DNA of 35,889 bases from Fidelibacterota bacterium. GTDB taxonomy: Bacteria > Pseudomonadota > Alphaproteobacteria > Rhodospirillales > Rhodospirillaceae. The notes under the pieces were generated by a model. That model had not been told where the DNA came from. It ran no database searches and saw nothing but the letters and a program-made list of their open reading frames with translations. The stretch spans positions 1 through 35,889 of the forward strand of contig CANJPG010000030.1 of the NCBI GenBank assembly GCA_947476065.1. Reading direction: 5' to 3'. Numbering within the stretch: the first letter of the stretch is position 1; every line of letters starts with the position of its first letter. Positions 8,123 through 15,040 of this stretch are shown here, piece by piece. A program made the translations under genes and the position numbers.

Positions 8123-8764
8123 CTACTCCGCTGCGAGGCGCGGCGCGGCCCAGGTCACGCTGGATGGGTTGTGCGCGGCCGGCACGCGATCAGCTTCCAC
8201 GCGGTCACCCTCCACGCGGGCCATGGCGTATTCGGCTGCATACAACACCGTATTGCAGACGCGGATGGTGCGTTCGATATCCGCCCCTTCGGCGTCTTGC
8301 GCGTCTTCGAGGATCTCGGTCAGGCGTTTCCAGTTGCGAAGCGCCGCCACCTGTTCCAGCAAGTGCCGCGCGCCGCTGCTGCCGGAAAGTCCTAAGGGTT
8401 GCACGCTGCGGACCAGCACCTGCGCCTCGAGGGTCGCGCCTTCCAGCACATAGGCCACGCCCAGGAAGTCGGCGGTGGTCTGCAAGCGGGGCGGCTGATC
8501 GTCGTACATGCATGGCGACAGGCCAAGCTCGGCTAGATCGGCGGCGATGTGATGGCACAGAAAGGTCGGACGCCATGCGCCAAACAGCTTGGGCCATGTG
8601 GCGCCGCGCAGCGCACTCTCGACGGGCGCGCGGAAGGCGAACAGCCCCTGCAAGTAGCGCCCGTAGCTCGCACGGCATGCGACGGCGCCGACAGCGGCCT
8701 CCAGCGACGTATGCGCTTCGGCGGTTCGGCTTCTAAGCAGAAGGCGCAGACTGAGGTGATTCAT
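8123..8764 (-). CDS. bphO: Biliverdin-producing heme oxygenase
   Basis: This 213-residue protein has the bacterial heme oxygenase pattern: RSRTAEAHTSLE near the N-terminus, with His18 as probable proximal heme ligand, FLCHHIAADLAELG in the middle and YVLEGATLEAQVL, matching the conserved YVLEGS-type helix. It opens heme to biliverdin, CO and iron, supplying the chromophore for the adjacent phytochrome. Unusually, no Shine-Dalgarno sequence precedes ATG 8764; a run of nine C residues on the coding strand lies there instead. The frame has no other start before an upstream stop. Confidence 0.9.
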   Translation of the reverse strand: MNHLSLRLLLRSRTAEAHTSLEAAVGAVACRASYGRYLQGLFAFRAPVESALRGATWPKLFGAWRPTFLCHHIAADLAELGLSPCMYDDQPPRLQTTADFLGVAYVLEGATLEAQVLVRSVQPLGLSGSSGARHLLEQVAALRNWKRLTEILEDAQDAEGADIERTIRVCNTVLYAAEYAMARVEGDRVEADRVPAAHNPSSVTWAAPRLAAE

Positions 8765-8766
8765 GC

Positions 8767-8784
8767 GGGGGGGGGTATGGGGGG
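8767..8784. repeat. G9 and G6 homopolymer tracts before bphO
   Basis: Nine G at 8767-8775 and six G at 8779-8784 on the top strand, which read as C tracts in the bphO leader two bases from its ATG. The tract occupies the place where the ribosome-binding site would be. Length change by slippage could alter leader structure but not the reading frame. Confidence 0.6.
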
Positions 8785-8835
8785 CTCGCCAAAGGTCGGG
8801 GAAGGTAATGGGACCGCGTTACAGCCTCTACGTCC

Positions 8836-8855
8836 AGCAAGAAACTTGCTTTTTT
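8836..8855 (+). terminator. Small hairpin with T tract
   Basis: AGCAAG-AAA-CTTGCT followed by a run of six T, reading on the top strand. The stem is short. No rightward gene ends just upstream, so what it would stop is unclear; it may insulate the promoter motif at 8860. Confidence 0.45.
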
Positions 8856-8859
8856 GTCG

Positions 8860-8884
8860 GGAACAAAATCGCCGGGGCGCCGTT
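8860..8884 (+). promoter_or_regulatory. EcfG-type (general stress sigma) promoter motif
   Basis: GGAAC at 8860-8864, a 16-base spacer and CGTT at 8881-8884 match the alphaproteobacterial EcfG consensus exactly. It points right, while all nearby protein genes point left. The expected transcript starts near 8891 and meets the hairpin at 8920-8964. Confidence 0.55.
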
Positions 8885-8890
8885 TACACC

Positions 8891-8968
8891 GCCCCCATTG
8901 CCTTCATGCGCTCCACCAAAAAGCGGCCAGGCGTCAGTGCCCAAAGCACTGTCCTGGCCGCTTTGTTG
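8891..8968 (+). ncRNA. Candidate stress-induced small RNA
   Basis: Position is inferred from an exact EcfG-type promoter motif upstream and a strong hairpin at 8920-8964. The predicted RNA is about 75-80 bases with a C-rich, probably single-stranded 5' part (ACCGCCCCCATTG), followed by the terminator-like stem. No open reading frame of note lies in it. GsrN of Caulobacter is a known EcfG-class-controlled small RNA with a C-rich loop, but I claim no homology. The T tract after the hairpin is weak in this direction. Confidence 0.35.
8918..8968. terminator. Strong two-part hairpin, probable terminator of the leftward gene
   Basis: A 12-bp outer stem (AAAGCGGCCAGG at 8920-8931 with CCTGGCCGCTTT at 8953-8964), a small bulge and a 6-bp inner stem (CAGTGC/GCACTG). 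On the reverse strand it is followed by TTTTTGG and lies 12 bases past the stop of the gene at 8981-9334, so it fits a factor-independent terminator. Rightward it could also end the candidate small RNA. Confidence 0.8.
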
Positions 8969-8980
8969 TGGTCTTAAGGC

Positions 8981-9334
8981 CTAGTTGCGGTAGGGGTTGT
9001 TCGGACGGCTATCGAAGCGGTTGGGAACGCCGTCGCCGTCACGGTCGCGGTCGTAGCGGTCCGGGGTGCCGTCGCGGTCTTCATCGCGGTACATGCCGCG
9101 GTAGCGGTCGCGATAACGTTCACGGAACATGCGGGCCTCGCGGGCGCTGCGCCATGAATGCCAGTAGCCGCGATGATCGTAGTAGCCGTCGCGATAGCCC
9201 ATGCGCACGTTGCCGCTATCGAAGCTGAAGGCGAAGCTCTGCGCCATAGCCGGCGCGCTCGGCACTGTGACAATCGGAACCGCGACGATCGCGCCGATCA
9301 ACGCAGCAGCCGCCAGTAGGTATTGTTTTTTCAT
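8981..9334 (-). CDS. Secreted Asp/Arg-rich protein with calcium-type repeats
   Basis: A 117-residue protein with a clear signal peptide (residues 1 to about 31, ending PAMAQS). The mature part is Tyr/Arg-rich, then DEDRDGTPDRYDRDRDGDGV, like thrombospondin type-3 or EF-hand-like calcium loops, ending in NPYRN. AAAGGAG lies well placed before ATG 9334. A strong terminator follows the stop. Calcium binding outside the cytoplasm is inferred from the Asp pattern only; the function is unknown. Confidence 0.75.
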   Translation of the reverse strand: MKKQYLLAAAALIGAIVAVPIVTVPSAPAMAQSFAFSFDSGNVRMGYRDGYYDHRGYWHSWRSAREARMFRERYRDRYRGMYRDEDRDGTPDRYDRDRDGDGVPNRFDSRPNNPYRN

Positions 9335-9530
9335 GACTACACTCCTTTGCTTGTTAGGCAGTCTGTAGTCATTAAACGGCGCGTACTGGGATTTGTTCTT
9401 GACGGTTTTTGATTCTTATGAGCCGCCGCCACAATCCCGCCGCGATGTTTTTATGCTTTGTTTATGCGGCTAACTCGCACAAGGCGGCGTGCGCCGCACT
9501 GTGCACGCTGGGGGAATGAGGCCGGGCGGG

Positions 9531-9899
9531 CTACGGCTCAGCTATAACTTTCGCCCGCCACTGGGCCCGCTTCCATTCCATAAGCCGGCACAATCCTGTG
9601 CGCAGCTTTTCCATGTGGCGCAGGTTGAGGCGCTGGTAGACCGCCGCAATGATCACAGCGTCGAGCACGGCGCGTTCCTTGGCGAGGTAAGCGCTGGCGG
9701 ATTTCAGGTTGGCTTCGGCGGCTTCCGTGTCCACCGCGGTGGAAGCTCCGGGCATGAAGCGCCCGAGCGTGCCTTGCGTGAAGGTCTTGGGATGCACCAG
9801 TACCCACCAGCCGGCGAACATGATGCCGGCATCGTGCATGCGTTTGGCCTGGGTGTAGTCGCCGTGCAGATAGCCCTGCCACAGCAGCACGCCAAGCAC
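9531..9899 (-). CDS. Hypothetical protein, possibly truncated at its N-terminus
   Basis: Open from GTG 9899, 122 residues. There is no ATG and no convincing ribosome-binding site, and protein-like sequence (GWPEPDLAATAT) continues in frame upstream until a TGA at 9948-9950. It contains weakly hydrophobic stretches (VLGVLLW, AGIMFAGWWVLV) and a basic helical C-terminus. It may be the remnant of a longer gene, or a real gene with a weak start. No family recognised. Confidence 0.4.
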   Translation of the reverse strand: MLGVLLWQGYLHGDYTQAKRMHDAGIMFAGWWVLVHPKTFTQGTLGRFMPGASTAVDTEAAEANLKSASAYLAKERAVLDAVIIAAVYQRLNLRHMEKLRTGLCRLMEWKRAQWRAKVIAEP

Positions 9900-10055
9900 A
9901 GTTGCCGTGGCGGCGAGATCGGGCTCCGGCCAGCCGGCCTCGGGCCTTCAGGATTGTTTCACCGAGGGCTTCCACGCCGCCGAGAGCACGGTGAAGGACG
10001 CAGGCGGCGAGCCCGTCACCCGCCGCCGGGAACTGCCCTCAGGGGCGTCGGCGCC

Positions 10056-10601
10056 TTAGCCCGCGAGACCGCCGCCGAAGATAACGTCTGCGTCCGCGAA
10101 CTCTTTGTCGGGCAGGTTGATCAGCTCGGTTTTGCGCGCCAGCAGTTGCTTGCCGAGGACCGAGAGGTCAAAGCCCGCCTCGCGTACCTTGGTAAACAGG
10201 GACCGCTCTTCGTCGGCGATGTGATGACGCACATATTCGCCCAGCACCTTGACGTCGGCGTCGTATTCGATGCTGCCCGGCATGCCGGTCTCGATGTCGG
10301 CGATCAGCACCTTCAGCACGTTCTGCTCGACGCGCGCTTCGGCCACCAGGGACAGCGCATCGGCGATGCGGTCCTCGATGGCGGGGTAGAAGATTTCCTC
10401 TTCCATGATGGCGTGGGTCTTGAGAGCTCGGCACAAAATTTCGGCCAGTTCCTGCTTACGCCCCGGCAGGAAACGGTCACGGCCGAACTCATAAAGCTTA
10501 AACAGCGCCTCCAGCTCCTTGTGCTCGTTGTGCAGGAGCTCGAGGGCATCGGGCACTCTGTCGGCGGCCGTGTCAGGGGTTGGCGACGTTTGCGTGTGCA
10601 T
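10056..10601 (-). CDS. Hemerythrin-domain protein (copy 1)
   Basis: The 181-residue product carries the His/Glu ligands of a hemerythrin HHE fold: LLHNEHKELEALF, HAIMEEEIFYPAI, VEQNVLKVLI and HHIADEERSLF. Such proteins hold a di-iron centre and bind oxygen or act in oxygen, NO or iron sensing and repair. ATG 10601 has AAGGGAG just upstream. The C-terminus ends DVIFGGGLAG, nearly the same as the second copy at 12808-13347. A perfect FNR/FixK-type palindrome lies 54-67 bases upstream of the ATG, suggesting control by low oxygen. Confidence 0.85.
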   Translation of the reverse strand: MHTQTSPTPDTAADRVPDALELLHNEHKELEALFKLYEFGRDRFLPGRKQELAEILCRALKTHAIMEEEIFYPAIEDRIADALSLVAEARVEQNVLKVLIADIETGMPGSIEYDADVKVLGEYVRHHIADEERSLFTKVREAGFDLSVLGKQLLARKTELINLPDKEFADADVIFGGGLAG

Positions 10602-10654
10602 GGTGGTCTCCCTTATTGGCGGCCAAAAAGGTTGCATGCGGCCGGGGCCCGGCA

Positions 10655-10668
10655 TTGACGCCGGTCAA
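10655..10668 (-). promoter_or_regulatory. FNR/FixK-type palindrome upstream of hemerythrin 1
   Basis: TTGAC-GCCG-GTCAA is a perfect 14-bp palindrome matching the CRP/FNR superfamily core TTGA-N6-TCAA. Its centre is about 60 bases before the hemerythrin start codon, which allows a class-II position at -41.5 if transcription starts near 10620. Confidence 0.6.
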
Positions 10669-10761
10669 GGCACGGCAGGCGGGCCCAGCGCAATTAAACC
10701 GCGACAAGGCTTCAGCTTTAGGCCAGGGTGGCCGTCTTGCCTTCGTCCGGCACTATTTCGC

Positions 10762-10786
10762 CGAACAATTCCCCCGCCAGAACGTT
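10762..10786 (+). promoter_or_regulatory. Near-consensus EcfG-type promoter for the receiver/kinase operon
   Basis: CGAAC at 10762-10766, 16 bases, then CGTT at 10783-10786. It differs from GGAAC-N16-CGTT at one base. It lies 85 bases before the response regulator ATG and points the same way, so it may place the operon under general stress control. Confidence 0.4.
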
Positions 10787-10870
10787 GGAGGGAGAGAGCT
10801 ATACCGCCCCGCGCGCCCCTTCCCCTTGATACAACAGCTAAATCGCCGCGCTCCGGCAAAAAGTAGCCCC

Positions 10871-11236
10871 ATGGCCATCATTCTGATCGTCGAAGACGAC
10901 ATTTTCATCCGCGGCCTCGCGGAGATGATGATCCAGGATTGGGGGCACCAGACGCTGCTCGCCAGCGATGTTGACGAGGCCCTCGTGCTGCTGCGGAGTC
11001 CCGTCAAGATCGATGGGCTGTTCACCGACATCTACCTGAAGGCCGCGGTACTTGGGGGATGCGATGTCGCCCGCGCCGCCGTAGCGCTGCGCCCAGGACT
11101 GCGCGTACTTTATACCACCGGCAACACCGTCACCGAGAATATGAAATCGCTGTTTGTTGACGGCAAACACGTCCTGCGCAAACCGTACACGGAAACTCAG
11201 CTTCAGCATTCTGTTGAAAGCATGCTCGCCGCGTAG
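10871..11236 (+). CDS. Single-domain response regulator
   Basis: A stand-alone receiver of 121 residues: acidic pair Glu8/Asp9-Asp10, phospho-acceptor Asp53 in LFTDIYL, Thr in YTTGN and Lys in LRKPY. There is no output domain, so it probably relays phosphate or binds a partner. ATG 10871 is chosen because the receiver fold starts there; the frame is open further left without family support. It lies 11 bases before the HWE kinase gene, its probable partner. Confidence 0.85.
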   Translation: MAIILIVEDDIFIRGLAEMMIQDWGHQTLLASDVDEALVLLRSPVKIDGLFTDIYLKAAVLGGCDVARAAVALRPGLRVLYTTGNTVTENMKSLFVDGKHVLRKPYTETQLQHSVESMLAA

Positions 11237-11247
11237 GGAAAGTTGCC

Positions 11248-12642
11248 ATGTCCATCGTGATTGCCAGTGAGATCGTCGAAACGGTGCCGAGCGCCCTGAT
11301 CATTCTCGACCGCGCGCTGAACATCACCTCGGCCAACCGCGCCTTCTACCAGATCTTCCGCACCAGCCCGGCCGAGACCGTCGGCTGCAACATCTTCGAG
11401 CTGGGCAACCGGCAGTGGGACATTCCGGCGCTGCGCACGCTGCTCGAGCGCGTGATCCCGGAAAAAAACGCCGTCGAGCGCTTCGAGATGGAGCACAACT
11501 TCCCCAACATCGGCCGGCGCACCATGCTGGTGAACGCGCGCAAGATCCTGCGCCCCGGCGAGCTTGACGGCGGCATCGTGCTGGCCATCGAGGACGTCAG
11601 CATCGAACGCGCCGCCCAGGCCGAGAGCGAGCGCGCCTGGCAGCTGACGCAAAGCATCGTCGACACCATCCGCGATCCCCTGGTGGTGCTCGAGCACGAC
11701 ATGACCATAGTCATGGCCAGCAGGGCCTTCCTGACGATCTTCGGCATCACCGAGGCCGCCGCGCGCGGGCGGCACCTGTCGGAGCTGGGCCAGCATCAAT
11801 GGGACGTGCCGGCCTTGCGCTTTTTGATGGAAAAGGTGCTGCCCGAGAACAAGCCCATCGAGAGCTTCGAGATCGAGGACGATTTTTCCGGTTTAGGCAG
11901 ACGCGTGTTCAACTTGAACGCCCGTAAGATCTCGCAGCCCGGCAACCACGTACATCGCATGCTGCTGGTGTTCGAGGACATCACCGACCGCAAGCAGCGC
12001 GAGCGCGACGCCGAGATGCTGACCAACGAGATTTCTCACCGCATCAAGAACAACCTGCAGATCATCGTCGGCCTCATCGGCTTTGAAGCCAAAACAGCCG
12101 CAGAAACCGGCACGCAAGGCTACAAGGCCATGCAGGCGCGCATCAGCGCCATCGCCGAGCTTTACGACCTGATCTCCCACTCGAAACGCGGCGGCACCAT
12201 CACCGCCGACACCTATCTCAAGGGCATCGCCAAGACCATGTCGGCGACGCTGCTGGGCAGCGAGTCCGGGATTGCCATCGACGTCGATGCCGAACCCATA
12301 GACATCGATCCCAACCGAGCTGTGCCCTTGGGCCTGCTGATCAACGAGCTGGCCACCAACGCCATCAAACACGCCTTCCCCGGCGGCCGGGGGCGCGTCG
12401 TGCTCAGCCTCAAGCAGGACGGTGTGGATATCGTGCTCACCGTCACCGACAACGGTATCGGGATAAGGGATCAGGACGCCGCAAAACTGCCCGAACGGCG
12501 CGGCTTCAACTACGTCACCATCTTCGCCCGTCAGTTGGGGGGCACCATCATTCCGCAGCCCGTCGGCGACAAAGGCACGACTGTGAAAGTCCTGCTGCCG
12601 CACCTGGCCGCCCCCACCGGAATCGTGCGCTCGGCGGCGTAA
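11248..12642 (+). CDS. PAS-PAS-HWE/HisKA_2 sensor histidine kinase
   Basis: The 464-residue cytosolic kinase has two PAS domains (about 5-118 and 132-248) that resemble each other closely: ELGNRQWDIPALRTLLERV in the first matches ELGQHQWDVPALRFLMEKV in the second. The phospho-acceptor is His264 in EISHRIKNNLQ, and the ATPase domain has NELATNAIKHAFPGG and DNGIGI. No membrane segment, so it senses an internal signal. This kinase type often feeds the alphaproteobacterial general stress pathway. Paired with the receiver just upstream and flanked by two hemerythrin genes. Confidence 0.9.
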   Translation: MSIVIASEIVETVPSALIILDRALNITSANRAFYQIFRTSPAETVGCNIFELGNRQWDIPALRTLLERVIPEKNAVERFEMEHNFPNIGRRTMLVNARKILRPGELDGGIVLAIEDVSIERAAQAESERAWQLTQSIVDTIRDPLVVLEHDMTIVMASRAFLTIFGITEAAARGRHLSELGQHQWDVPALRFLMEKVLPENKPIESFEIEDDFSGLGRRVFNLNARKISQPGNHVHRMLLVFEDITDRKQRERDAEMLTNEISHRIKNNLQIIVGLIGFEAKTAAETGTQGYKAMQARISAIAELYDLISHSKRGGTITADTYLKGIAKTMSATLLGSESGIAIDVDAEPIDIDPNRAVPLGLLINELATNAIKHAFPGGRGRVVLSLKQDGVDIVLTVTDNGIGIRDQDAAKLPERRGFNYVTIFARQLGGTIIPQPVGDKGTTVKVLLPHLAAPTGIVRSAA

Positions 12643-12807
12643 GCCCTTAATCGGCGTTTGCGGTCGCCTTAGCCCCTGGCTGCGCACCCACGCGGCACCG
12701 GGACTGTCCGATATCCCTCTCCCCGCCTATCTATTGCAGGGTATCCAATGGGTCGGAGGGGGTGCGTTGTGACGGCATCCTTGCCTTTGGCGATGCGCGA
12801 CCGTGGT

Positions 12808-13347
12808 TTACCCCGCCAGGGCACCGCCGAAGATCATGTCCGCCTTATCATTCTTCCGCGCGAGCATCTCGGCGCCAAGTGACTTCAGGTCCATGCCGGA
12901 CTTGCGCACCTTGGGAAACAGCTCGGTTTCTTCTTCGTCCACATGGTGGCTGATGTATTCGCCCAGCACCTTGACGTTTGCGTCATATTCATCGCTGCCC
13001 GGCGAACCGCCTGTGACATCGTCGATCAGGCGCTTGCAGGAATTGTGCTCGACCTTGGCTTCGGCCAACAGGTCTTCGGCGCCGTCGACCTCTTCGGCCA
13101 CCGCCGGATAGAACAGTTCTTCCTCGATTTTCATATGCACCGTGAGGGCATCGCAGATGTCGCCGGCGATCTTGGTCTTGCGGGCGTCGCTCAGCTTGTC
13201 CTTGCCGGCTTCATACTGGCGGAACATGGCGGTGGCCTCTTTGTGATCGGTCTTCAACAGCGTGATGGCGTCGGTGCTGGATTTGCTCTGGGCGCGTTTG
13301 GCCGGCGCGGATTTGGCTTTGGATGCGGATTTCGGTTTGGTTTTCAT
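12808..13347 (-). CDS. Hemerythrin-domain protein with Lys/Ala-rich N-terminal tail (copy 2)
   Basis: A 179-residue protein. Residues 1 to about 26 form a basic Lys/Ala/Ser tail like a histone H1 tail; the rest is a hemerythrin domain with LLKTDHKEATAMF, HMKIEEELFYPAV and HHVDEEETELF. It ends DMIFGGALAG, matching copy 1. ATG 13347 has AGGA upstream; an in-frame start at 13368 is possible. The tail may bind DNA or RNA, which would be unusual for a hemerythrin; this is inference. It converges with the PAS-PAS kinase gene. Confidence 0.85.
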   Translation of the reverse strand: MKTKPKSASKAKSAPAKRAQSKSSTDAITLLKTDHKEATAMFRQYEAGKDKLSDARKTKIAGDICDALTVHMKIEEELFYPAVAEEVDGAEDLLAEAKVEHNSCKRLIDDVTGGSPGSDEYDANVKVLGEYISHHVDEEETELFPKVRKSGMDLKSLGAEMLARKNDKADMIFGGALAG

Positions 13348-13431
13348 CGGGACATTCCTGGTGCGCACGTGAAGAGAGCACCGCTCCCTCCGCCTCGCGG
13401 CAGAGAGAGCGATACGCGGGGCGTCGAGCAG

Positions 13432-13785
13432 TTACGACTGCTGCTTATTATTGGCAGTCTTGTCGCTGCTTTTATCGCCGCTCTTGTCGGCAGTCTTGTC
13501 GCGAGCGCCCGAGGCGTCGGCCGGACGCGTGCCGTGCTGGGCCTGATCATTCTGGCCTTTCTGGCTCTGCTGGTCGTTGTCCTGGCTGTTGCCTAATTGG
13601 CCGGCCTTGCCGTTCTGCTGATCGGCATGCTGATCAGAACCGGTCTTCGGTGCAGACTGGGACTGCTGGCCGGATTTGTCCTGGCCGGCCTTGTCGGATT
13701 GGATGTTCTGCTGGCCGGGTTTGGACTTGTTCAGGTCGTGGCCCGAGGTGTCAGCACCGGTTTTGTTTTGAGTTTTCTCGTTCAT
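13432..13785 (-). CDS. Hydrophilic, probably disordered Gln/Lys/Asp-rich protein
   Basis: The product has 117 residues made mainly of Gln, Lys, Asp, Ser, Gly, Asn and Thr, with repeated patterns such as SDKAGQDKSGQQ, DQQSQKGQND and DKSGDKSSDKT. No hydrophobic core is visible. AGGAG lies before ATG 13785. Composition resembles hydrophilins and desiccation or stress proteins, but no family signature was recognised. It lies 84 bases upstream of hemerythrin copy 2 on the same strand and may be co-transcribed. Confidence 0.7.
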   Translation of the reverse strand: MNEKTQNKTGADTSGHDLNKSKPGQQNIQSDKAGQDKSGQQSQSAPKTGSDQHADQQNGKAGQLGNSQDNDQQSQKGQNDQAQHGTRPADASGARDKTADKSGDKSSDKTANNKQQS

Positions 13786-14023
13786 AACATCTCTCCTATT
13801 GGTGAAATGATGCAGCGCCCGAAAGCCCTGCGAGGCAATGTGCCCACCTGTCCAACGCGAAAAATCCAAAATGGTTAGATTGCGAAGCCGTCATGATCGG
13901 TTTTATTTGGGCTTTATCAGATACGTGCGATCAGCTAGGTGCGCTGAACCTTTCGAACGCATCCAACCCGCGCGCGAGGCGCGCATTGAGATCATGAACA
14001 GCGCGGAAAGCGCGTATTCTGCG

Positions 14024-14056
14024 TTGACGGCATTTCTATTTCTATTATTCTAGAAA
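14024..14056 (+). promoter_or_regulatory. arsR promoter and probable ArsR operator
   Basis: TTGACG (14024-14029), a 16-base spacer and TATTCT (14046-14051) make a sigma-70-like promoter whose start would fall at or next to the arsR ATG at 14058, implying a leaderless mRNA. TTTCTA-TTATTC-TAGAAA (14039-14056) is an inverted repeat covering the -10, a usual place for an ArsR site. Confidence 0.5.
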
Positions 14057-14057
14057 C

Positions 14058-14390
14058 ATGCAAATCATACATGCGGCTGCCGCGCTGTCTGCCCTGGGCC
14101 ACGAGGGGCGTCTGCACATCTATCGCCTGCTGGTGGTCGCGGGGCCGCGCGGGCTGACCGTGGGCGCCATTGCCAAGCGCGTGAAGATGCCGGGGGCGAC
14201 GTTGTCGTTTCATCTGGCGCAGCTGCAGCACGCGGGCCTGGTGACCGTGCGCCGCGAAGGCCAGCGCCTGGTCCAGACCGCCGACTTCGCCCGCATGAAC
14301 GCCCTTGTCGGCTATCTCACCGAGAACTGTTGCGGTAACGACAAAGCCTGCGCGCCGGCCTGCTTACCCAAAAAACGGAAGGCGTCATGA
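14058..14390 (+). CDS. arsR: ArsR family repressor of the arsenic cassette
   Basis: A 110-residue winged-helix regulator: ALGHEGRLHIYRLLVVAGP, then MPGATLSFHLAQLQHAGLV as the recognition helix and wing. The cysteines in ENCCGNDKACAPAC at the C-terminus are the likely As(III) site; C-terminal placement fits the ArsR variants with their own cysteine arrangement. It begins the operon arsR-aqpS-arsC and overlaps aqpS by four bases (ATGA). An inverted repeat over the promoter fits autoregulation. Confidence 0.9.
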   Translation: MQIIHAAAALSALGHEGRLHIYRLLVVAGPRGLTVGAIAKRVKMPGATLSFHLAQLQHAGLVTVRREGQRLVQTADFARMNALVGYLTENCCGNDKACAPACLPKKRKAS

Positions 14391-15040
14391 AAGCCGCCAC
14401 TGCGGAATTCGCCGCCACGGCTTTCCTGCTGATCGCGGTGGTGGGCTCAGGCATCGCCGCGGAGCGGCTGAGCGGCGGCAACGCCGCGCTGGCGCTCCTG
14501 GTCAACGCCATCGTCACCGGCTGCGCGCTGGTGCCCTTGATCCTCAGCTTCGCGCCGCTCTCGGGCGCGCACATGAACCCGGTGGTCACCCTCGCCGCCG
14601 CCGCGACCCATCAGCTGCCGTGGCGCGCCGTGCCCGGCTACATCGCAGCCCAGGTCGGCGGCGGCATTGCCGGAGTCTGGCTCGCCCATGTGATGTTTGA
14701 GCTCGATGTCATCCAAGTTAGTCGTCACGCACGCAGCGGCCCCGCCCAATGGACGGCCGAGATCATCGCCACGGTCGGGCTGTTGGGCACCATCCTGCGC
14801 TGCCGGTCCTACGGCATTCCCATCACCGCTGCCGCCGTCGCCGCCTATATCACCGGCGCCTATTGGTTCACGGCCTCCACATCCTTTGCCAACCCGGCCG
14901 TGACCATCGCCCGCACGCTGAGCGACACCTTCGCCGGCATCAGACCCGCCGATGCGCCTGGCTTCATCGCCGCCCAGCTTGTCGGCCTAGGCCTTGTGCT
15001 GCTGACCCTGCGCCTGACAAGCAGCAAGGAGGCCACATGA
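14387..15040 (+). CDS. aqpS: Aquaglyceroporin (AqpS-like) for arsenite efflux
   Basis: A 217-residue membrane channel of the MIP family with six hydrophobic helices. The two pore motifs are NPV at 64-66 (AHMNPVVT) and NPA at 169-171 (FANPAVTIART), the asymmetric pair seen in arsenic-linked aquaporins. Between arsR and arsC it replaces the usual ArsB or Acr3 pump: arsenate reduced by ArsC leaves as As(OH)3 down its gradient, as established for the Sinorhizobium meliloti ars operon. Overlaps both neighbours by four bases. Confidence 0.88.
   Translation: MKAATAEFAATAFLLIAVVGSGIAAERLSGGNAALALLVNAIVTGCALVPLILSFAPLSGAHMNPVVTLAAAATHQLPWRAVPGYIAAQVGGGIAGVWLAHVMFELDVIQVSRHARSGPAQWTAEIIATVGLLGTILRCRSYGIPITAAAVAAYITGAYWFTASTSFANPAVTIARTLSDTFAGIRPADAPGFIAAQLVGLGLVLLTLRLTSSKEAT

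Noticed and set aside
9489-10658. 389-residue open frame on the top strand
   Set aside because: Antisense of the hemerythrin gene and its neighbour; no domain, no ribosome-binding site, and the hemerythrin reading is certain.
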